35,666 nt of DNA from the NCBI GenBank assembly GCA_025677825.1, contig JAIXMO010000104.1:1-35666 (forward strand), given 5' to 3'. Below are positions 29,258 through 35,666 of the stretch, one piece after another; positions within the stretch are counted from its first letter, which is position 1; every line of letters starts with the position of its first letter. A program made the translations under genes and the position numbers. The notes beneath the pieces were generated by a model. That model had not been told where the DNA came from and searched no databases. It saw only the letters and a program-made list of their open reading frames with translations. Source of the stretch: Helicostylum pulchrum. Taxonomy: Eukaryota; Mucoromycota; Mucoromycetes; Mucorales; Mucoraceae.

Positions 29258-31801
29258 ATGTCTTTTATAGGATATCTACTTATTTACTTGGTAGGTGGTA
29301 TTACCTTTTTACCTTTACTTGCTCTTGCAGCTGTAATTTATATTAAAGGTGGTATTCAACCTCTGTTACCTCGACCTCATGTACAACCACAAGTTCATTA
29401 TAAAGATCCGGACGTGGTCATTGTAAAGAAGGGTTGGATTCGACTTATAAATCAGTATCAACCCAAAATGCCCGAAGTTATTACTCAAAACACAAACGGT
29501 GGAATTATTTCTGGTATTCAGTCCTATGTCAGTAAAGAAACTTTGGCGCATAAAAAAGGGCTTGTATATGCTGTCTTGAAACATGGCACTTTATTTTGTT
29601 ATGAGTCTGAAAAACAACAAGAAGTCATCATGATTTTACCTATGCAGGATTTTATTGTTTCCTTGTATCCTCCTATCGATAAAGATGCACCTGATGGTAC
29701 AATATATAGTCGTGCGACTGTGGTACGCTTGGTTCCAAATGCTCTCCCCCCTTTACGCGAAGAAGATAAAATCAATCAATCTGTTTGTACATTGGACGAA
29801 GAAGACATCACTACTAATCCTGCTCGCACCCTGTATTTGACGTGCGCTAGAAATACAGATAAAGAAGACTGGTATTTTGGTTTATTAGAAGCTCAGTATG
29901 TACTGTTAGATACTAAGACAGAAAAGGTACAATTTGCTATGATGGATAATACGCATTTTGATCAATCAGCTATGGAAGAATTAATCCGTCAAGTGCAATC
30001 TTCGCCTAGTCAACGTGAAACAGCTTGGGCTAATGCTGTATTAGGTCGGCTGTTTTTAGGAATGTATAAAACGGATCGATTAAAGCTATTTGTTGAAAAC
30101 AAGATTCGAAAAAAGATTGACAAGACCAAAAGACCCACTTTTTTAGATGAAATTAAAGTAAGAAAAGTAGATGTAGGTAGTTCTGTACCCTATATTACAG
30201 ATCCTAAATTGCTGTCTCTTTCGCCAGACGGTGAAGTTATTGTGGAAGCCAAAGTAGAATATAACGGTGGTTTAACTATTGAGATTGAAACGGAGTTTAA
30301 CTGGTCTTATTCTTCTCTTATGAAACCGATTCGTATGCATCTGGTTTTATCTGTCAATTTAAAGAAATTATCTGGTAGAATGATGTTCAAGTTAAAGCCA
30401 CCTCCTACGAATAGATACTGGATTGCTTTCTTCGAAATGCCCGAGATGGAATGGAAAATTACTCCCATTGTGGCTGATAAACAAATCAAGTTGAATATTG
30501 TAACAAATGCAATTGAGTCTAGAATTCGTGAAGTGATGGCCGAAACATTTGTATTACCCAACATGGATGACACTTCCTTTTGTCCTTCTGGTGGTAAAGG
30601 TGGTATATTTGGTGAACGTATCAAGGTAAAAGTCGAAAAAATGGAAAAATCAAAGGGGTATACAGACCAAGAGAATGAATCCGATAATGTCAAACATACA
30701 CCTACTGTGCCTGATATCATTGAAAAACCACCAGCTTCAGATACCTTAAAATTAGATGCACGTAGAGCTGAATCTGCATCAGAGTTTATTGTCGCCGGAA
30801 ATACTAAAAACAGCTTAGCTCCCACTCAAAAACTGGAAGTATCTCATTCTACACCCGATATGCAGTTTGCACCTCCCTCAATTGTAGCACCAACTGAAAA
30901 AGATAATGAATCTATAGATCAAAGATCAATTGTTGAATCAACTGGATCTAGTAGTAATACCAAGTGGTCAAGTACTGGTAATTATTTGAGAAAGCGTATA
31001 AGCAAAACGGATGAGGATGATAATAGTGATTCCGAAAGTATAAAATCAGTTAAAAGTAGTACCGGAAGTGGATTTTTAAGCAAGATTTCAAACTTTTTGC
31101 CGACTGAAAATACCACGGCATCGGATACAGCATCTATAAAATCCAGCTCATCTGCAGGAAGTACAAATACTGCAAAGAGAAATTCTTTTATTAACAGGGC
31201 TGAAAATTACTTAATTAAAAAGGCATATCCTGGGGTTGAACTTTTAAATGAAGAAAAGAAGGGATTATATGCCGAGAGACTATCAAACATGCGTAAGCGT
31301 GTAGCCGAAAAGGCCGCATCCCTGTCTTCTGCGTCTAGTAGTGCCAGTCTCCCTCCTCCACCTTTACCGCCATTACCCCCTGTAAATAATTCACCTTCAT
31401 CTACATCATCTACAACATCTATTTCTGAAGAATTGGATGTATTTAAAGAACTACCTACTACAGATACTCCGCGTCGTGAAAGATCTGCTTCGGTTGTACA
31501 TACTAACTCATTTCCACAATTATCTCAATTATCTCCTCCACTGACAGCTATCTCACCTCGTCGTAATTCTACACCTGTTCCTTTAATAACTGATTCGATT
31601 GACACCAATGAAAATGAACAAAATACAGTAGTGGCGCCTGTACTCACTAAAGAACCTGAACATCATCCAGAATTATTAACTACTGATGAAAGGCCACCAC
31701 TTCCAACTACCCCAAGACCCAAGCTTGATCAATATTCCAAACCTACTTTACCACCAAGAGATGCACATGTCTCACCTACTCTTCCTGCAAGACACGAATA
31801 A
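29258..31801 (+). CDS. Nvj2/TEX2-like lipid-transfer protein (TM, PH, SMP domains)
   Basis: A single exon of 847 aa. An N-terminal membrane span (residues about 3-28, GYLLIYLVGGITFLPLLALA) is followed by a PH domain (about 50-215, with VKKGWIRL and KKGLVYAVLKHGTLFCYES). The SMP domain (about 230-460) contains ETAWANAVLGRLFLGMYKT, FNWSYSSLMKPIRMHL and WKITPIVADKQIKLNIV. The last 380 residues are disordered, Ser/Thr-rich and end with Pro-rich SH3-ligand-like strings (PPPPLPPLPP; PPLPTTPRPK). TM-PH-SMP order is that of yeast Nvj2 and animal TEX2, which move lipids at ER contact sites. The start at 29258 puts the membrane span at the N-terminus; the in-frame ATG at 29150 would add 36 residues coded by promoter-like T-rich DNA. 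It is 157 bp downstream of the carrier gene. Confidence 0.93.
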   Translation: MSFIGYLLIYLVGGITFLPLLALAAVIYIKGGIQPLLPRPHVQPQVHYKDPDVVIVKKGWIRLINQYQPKMPEVITQNTNGGIISGIQSYVSKETLAHKKGLVYAVLKHGTLFCYESEKQQEVIMILPMQDFIVSLYPPIDKDAPDGTIYSRATVVRLVPNALPPLREEDKINQSVCTLDEEDITTNPARTLYLTCARNTDKEDWYFGLLEAQYVLLDTKTEKVQFAMMDNTHFDQSAMEELIRQVQSSPSQRETAWANAVLGRLFLGMYKTDRLKLFVENKIRKKIDKTKRPTFLDEIKVRKVDVGSSVPYITDPKLLSLSPDGEVIVEAKVEYNGGLTIEIETEFNWSYSSLMKPIRMHLVLSVNLKKLSGRMMFKLKPPPTNRYWIAFFEMPEMEWKITPIVADKQIKLNIVTNAIESRIREVMAETFVLPNMDDTSFCPSGGKGGIFGERIKVKVEKMEKSKGYTDQENESDNVKHTPTVPDIIEKPPASDTLKLDARRAESASEFIVAGNTKNSLAPTQKLEVSHSTPDMQFAPPSIVAPTEKDNESIDQRSIVESTGSSSNTKWSSTGNYLRKRISKTDEDDNSDSESIKSVKSSTGSGFLSKISNFLPTENTTASDTASIKSSSSAGSTNTAKRNSFINRAENYLIKKAYPGVELLNEEKKGLYAERLSNMRKRVAEKAASLSSASSSASLPPPPLPPLPPVNNSPSSTSSTTSISEELDVFKELPTTDTPRRERSASVVHTNSFPQLSQLSPPLTAISPRRNSTPVPLITDSIDTNENEQNTVVAPVLTKEPEHHPELLTTDERPPLPTTPRPKLDQYSKPTLPPRDAHVSPTLPARHE

Positions 31802-31918
31802 ATGTAAAAAATGTATACACATAAAATAAAAAATAAAAAATTTGTTTTATTCATACATGCGTTTTTCTTTCTTTTTTTTGGGGGGAAGGTTGATATATAT
31901 GTACAATTGTGAAGAATA

Positions 31919-33047
31919 TTAATTTGTGTCTGATATTGCGACATAACCTCGATCAGCATTTTCATATTCTGACAAGAACAAGTGTTTTTGTTGTTTTTGC
32001 ATAAATCGTAAAATATCTGACAAGTATTCGATCAATACGTGAATTGCTTCCGTATCCATATTTGTATGAGCAACTAAACTAGGTATTTGAACTAGATGAA
32101 GGTGTTAATAAAATTACTACACCTTTTTTTTATAAAAAAAAATATTTACCAAACAATCTCAACAAATGCTCGGCTCCATAAATATCTACAAGATCTTTAT
32201 CAGGATTTTGTCTTCTAATATCAGCATATTGGTTTCTTTCAAATCTGTAAAGTAACATGGTTCCTAAAGCCTTGTTGAAATAAATACGAAGGCCATCAAA
32301 TACTTCCTCTAACAAATCCTCATTTCTAATATATAAAATATTAACTCTTTTTAATTCGCAAATGAAATATCAAAAAAAAAGCACTTGCAATTCCCGATTT
32401 CCTCGTTTATCCTTCTTGAATCTTTTATAACGTGCTAATACATCATTAATAGTAATTTGTCTTGGTAAAGTAACTAGCTGTTGATTCTTTGTAACATTCT
32501 CCCAATCATCAACTAACTGACCCTTTAATGTATCTGGTATATCGAGTTTAATTTCGGGTCGATTTAAATAATCTTCCTCTTTTTCGTTCTTGGCGTCTCT
32601 GCGTCTTTTGCCCAGTGAATTTGGTTCTGTATCTGAAGAACAGGCTGATTTTGTAGATGAGGGTTGTTTGGTTCGATAAAGTGTTCGAAGTCGGTATTGC
32701 ATCTTTATATTTTCATCGCACCAACGAAGTACTCGAGTTTCTGGTACCCATTCATCCCAGCTAATAAAAAATAATAAGCATACTTGCAGTCGCTTACAAA
32801 TCAATCAGTATTACCTTCTTTTCCATCCTTTATAATGAACATAATAATGTGGTCCTGTAAAGTCAGGATCTTCATCCATCCATTTGCTGTCAAGAATCTA
32901 TTTATTTTTTTTAAGTTTAGTCATGGTATCAAAACACAATATATTTTTTAAATGCATTACTTTGGCTTCGTAAATTAAAGGACCATGATAACATAATACT
33001 CTTTCATTCTCTTCAAATAATAACTTTTTTACTCCAGTTGTAGACAT
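31919..33047 (-). CDS. MRG-family chromodomain protein (Eaf3/MRG15/Alp13)
   Basis: Five exons on the minus strand: 33047-32961, 32897-32815, 32760-32389, 32325-32150 and 32091-31919 (296 aa, in phase). The N-terminal chromo barrel spans exons 1-3 (ERVLCYHGPLIYEAK, HYYVHYKGWKRR, then SWDEWVPETRVLRW). A basic linker with KRRR follows. The MRG domain is at about 150-290: LPRQITINDVLARYKRFKKD, IYFNKALGTMLLYRFERNQY, VDIYGAEHLLRLF and a final helix (ALIEYL-type). MRG proteins read H3K36 methylation for the NuA4 acetyltransferase and Rpd3S deacetylase complexes. The exon 3 donor fits only as GC (GCAAGT at 32388): the in-frame join to NEDLLEEVFDG needs phase 2, which the GT four bases further on does not give. 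Confidence 0.94.
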
Positions 33048-33481
33048 TTTTTATTTTTGTACATGGAAAAAAAAAAAAAAGTTTCGCGATTGGAATACGC
33101 GATTATCTCTTCGAAATTTGAAACCCCCTTTTTTTTTTTGGTATTTATTCCAAGAGGCAGTAGCAGATATACATCGATAAATAAACTAAAAGTAACCAAG
33201 TGCACTTAACAGAGTGTATAGTATAACGATACTACCAGTTAAGAGTGAAACATTTTGTTCACACAAAGAACACATCACTGTATCTATGCCAGACTATGTG
33301 GACTAAATATTTTGTGGTTTCGAAGAAAAGAAAAATATATTTTCTTGCTTTTCTTTCACTTTTACCTTTTCTCTCTCTCTCTCTCTCTCTCTTATTCTGT
33401 ATTCCTTTTTAGTTACTTTGACAAAAACACTATCCAGCTGAAAATTTATAGAAGAGGGGTTTTTTTTTTGCCAATTAAAAA
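33048..33481. other. Spacer upstream of the MRG gene, with a CT repeat
   Basis: A 434-bp stretch between the MRG gene start (minus strand) and the stop of the recombinase gene. It contains a (CT)n run (about 33371-33392), A- and T-runs, and no credible ORF. It must hold the MRG promoter and the recombinase 3' end. I looked for a terminal repeat of a mobile element here and saw none. Confidence 0.5.
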
Positions 33482-35666
33482 TTATGCTAATAGATCATGA
33501 ATGTTTTTAACAGCCTTTCCTAAAGAGTCTAACGATTTTTTTGCTTCTAATCTTCTAGCCTCGGCCAATTGAACACATTTTTCGATACTTGTATCAGTGT
33601 CTCTAGCATGCTTCTCCAGTCCTTTTATAATTCTCATTCTTCTGTAATGAAAACTTTTACTATGAGGTATAAACCAATTGGGATAGTTTCTATTGATATC
33701 TCTCATAGCGCAACCTCCTCCAACTCCAACAGTATACTCCCGCCAAAGATCAGTGACTGTTTCAGTGCTTCGGCTCCATCCATGAGTCGGGGGTAATTCA
33801 CTTACTGACTGCTGTTGTTGATCAATATTGCTGGTGGTCGTATTCAGACTATCCATAATATTGGTCGTTGGTGGCGCTATTGGTTGTGACAACGAAGACT
33901 GGTCAATATCCATAGGACTAGTAGCGGCATTTATGTCGTAGACGGTAGTAATATTCTTGGTACCTTGATTAACATCTACAGTTACTCTTACAGGCACTCG
34001 AGTTCTACCAGCTGTGAGGTCGGTCAACTGTTTCGTCAGTTGCTCATTTTGAAGCAAAAGCTCCCTTATCATATTTGACTGAGCTTCGAACTTAGTTTCC
34101 ATTGCTTCTGTCAATGCTGGTAGAGTACGTTGCAGCAAGTACTCTTGAGGCGTACGCTCAGTACTCATGACAGTTTCCAAACTACTATATACATTTTAGA
34201 AAAATAATGCAATTAGTAATTAGAACTAAAACAAATATAAAATCTCGTAGCTTACTTTTTAAATGAAATAAAAAGTGGATCTTTAAAAAGCGCGTGTTGA
34301 AAGATACGGTGATGGGGAAAGTCTTTCATGATAAGTACAGCATCTTGCAAGAATGTAATTCTCATAGTTTTCAGTAACTGTAAAAAACCACGAGCGGAAG
34401 CATCATCCCCGACTTCTCCAGAAAGCAATTTACCGACCCATTCATCGACTTGGGGAAAGACTTTGGCCTGTAACTCAGCAGGAGGCTCAAGGGCACTTCG
34501 ACGTAAATAGAAAGATCCTTGTTGGGTGCCGTGTCCTCCAAGAGAACGCATTGCTTCTCTGGGAAGATCGATGAAATACGTACTGCTCATACAGTCTATA
34601 TTATACCTTCCTGATCGCTCAATCGTTGACTCATCAACCCCGAAATCGCACATATGTGCACCAGCACCACGAGCCATGTGTACCACCTTTGAGTGTCCAA
34701 TCTTACAAGCCTTTAAAGACTTCTCCATTGCGTGATACTGGGCGGAATAAGACCACTCCTTTTTACTGTCTTTACCAGTTTGTAAAAGCTTTGTATGGTA
34801 CCAATTTTGGGGGTCAGCAAAGTCAGGGAAAGGCCTATTCTCAATTTGAAACATCGAGAATAGATACATTGCCAAGATCATGAAAGGACAAATCCTAACA
34901 TCGACATTTCTGATACAGGCGCCAATGTCCAATCTACCAGACTCGTTGAGTTTTCCATTTCTCATTACTATAACTAAAGCAGGACAAAATCCGGTGGGTC
35001 CTTCGTTTTCAATATTTACGACTTGTAAATCAGGAAATTCGGCGGCTCTTGCCGATTCACCACGAAGAAGACAAAAGTGAGAGAGGAGGAAAGCAGTGCA
35101 GTTACGAAGATCATGATACATATTTCGACTAATGTAATAGTAAGACATACTAGCGATTTCATCGGTTGTGATATAAGCGTCAACTAGATCGTTTAATCCG
35201 CGATATTTGACACCAGTTCTTCCAGCATTTTCTTCTCTCAATCTGCATGCTTTAAGAATACTGACGCATGTCGTTCGTGGATGAGGGTAAGTATTTACCT
35301 TTGTTGACACTTGCATTTGGTAATAGTGGGTGATAGCTGCGACGTATTGATATATCGTTGCTAATTGGATTACTTTATTTTCTCGTCCTTTACGCTTATT
35401 AACGCGATTAACAACCTTCAATATAAAAATAAAATAAGTTCGGTTTTTTTTTAAAGTATGTATATACACGTACCATTGTTTTAAGAAACTCGTGAAGTTT
35501 AGGTCCTGTAACAGTAAATCGTTCCTCAATAGGAATGGATGTATAAGTTCTATTACACCATTCTTTAAACTCTTTAATTTTGGGATTGTATGCCTTCTTT
35601 GTATTTTCAGGCACACTTTCTTCAAATTCAAGCATGGTTTCCTCCATGGCTTGCATTTCGATTATT
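33482..35666 (-). CDS. Crypton/Ndc10-like tyrosine recombinase with GCR1_C domain, possibly partial
   Basis: Exons on the minus strand: 35656 (or beyond the window) to 35474, 35415-34256 and 34184-33482; 681 aa from the ATG at 35656. The frame stays open to the window edge, so more N-terminus may exist. The N-terminal part is a SAM-like DNA-binding segment (PENTKKAYNPKIKEFKEWCN). The middle is the Ndc10_II/Crypton tyrosine-recombinase fold with Arg in LLRGESAR (codon 35062-35064), HMAR giving HxxR (His 34678-34680, Arg 34669-34671), GRYN, and Tyr in SSTYFIDLP (34576-34578). A coiled linker follows, then a GCR1_C DNA-binding domain (TVTDLWREYTVGVGGGCAMR, WFIPHSKSFHYRRMRIIKGL). YR plus GCR1_C is the architecture of fungal Crypton transposons. 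It may be an active Crypton, an old copy or a domesticated gene; no element ends were found. Confidence 0.85.

Overview
The window looks like nuclear DNA of an early-diverging filamentous fungus, most likely of the Mucoromycotina (Mucorales or a relative). The genes are compact and AT-rich and are split by many introns of about 50-130 nt with GT/AG ends, and several introns carry a TACTAA-like branch site. Poly-Q, poly-P and poly-S tracts are common. The gene content is ordinary eukaryotic housekeeping. No rRNA, tRNA or CRISPR was seen. The taxonomic call is inference from style and family content.

Layout from left to right. 1-2128 (+) is the 3' part of an OSR1/SPAK-like (GCK-VI) kinase. It converges with a p21-activated kinase (2245-4277, -). 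A universal stress protein (4773-5422, +) and a possible 76-residue ORF (5599-5829, +) follow, then 1.5 kb without a convincing gene. Next come a small coiled-coil gene (7356-7865, +), a CLIP-170 homologue (8043-10419, +) and an unrecognised 221-aa protein (10637-11302, +). A Mis14/Nsl1-like kinetochore gene (11415-12117, -) is divergent from TRM61 (12302-13439, +). An S/T/P-rich protein with EB1-type SxIP motifs (13638-15138, -) and a full-length kinesin-3 (15837-21697, -) follow. After a 1.3-kb gene-free stretch with clustered hairpins come a Sel1-repeat protein (23014-24642, -) and YME2 (24771-27612, -). YME2 is divergent from a succinate/fumarate carrier (27949-29101, +). Next are an Nvj2/TEX2-like SMP-PH lipid-transfer protein (29258-31801, +) and an Eaf3/MRG15 chromodomain protein (31919-33047, -). 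Last is a Crypton/Ndc10-like tyrosine recombinase fused to a GCR1_C domain (33482 to the window edge, -).

Two functional themes stand out. Microtubule and kinetochore functions are dense between 8 and 22 kb: CLIP-170, Mis14, an SxIP protein and kinesin-3. Mitochondrial and membrane-contact functions adjoin at 24.7-31.8 kb: YME2, the SFC1-like carrier and the Nvj2-like protein. I rebuilt exon structures by hand from ORFs, splice signals, reading phase and family homology. In every multi-exon model that is complete in the window, the exon lengths sum to a multiple of three.

The most unusual observations are these. The OSR1-like kinase appears to lack the usual CCT domain and carries four RFx[V/I/L] docking-like peptides in its own tail. 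Two introns are best explained as GC-AG, both with the donor GCAAGT. The Crypton-like recombinase keeps its catalytic R, HxxR and Y. An uncharacterised protein has paired S/TxIP motifs.
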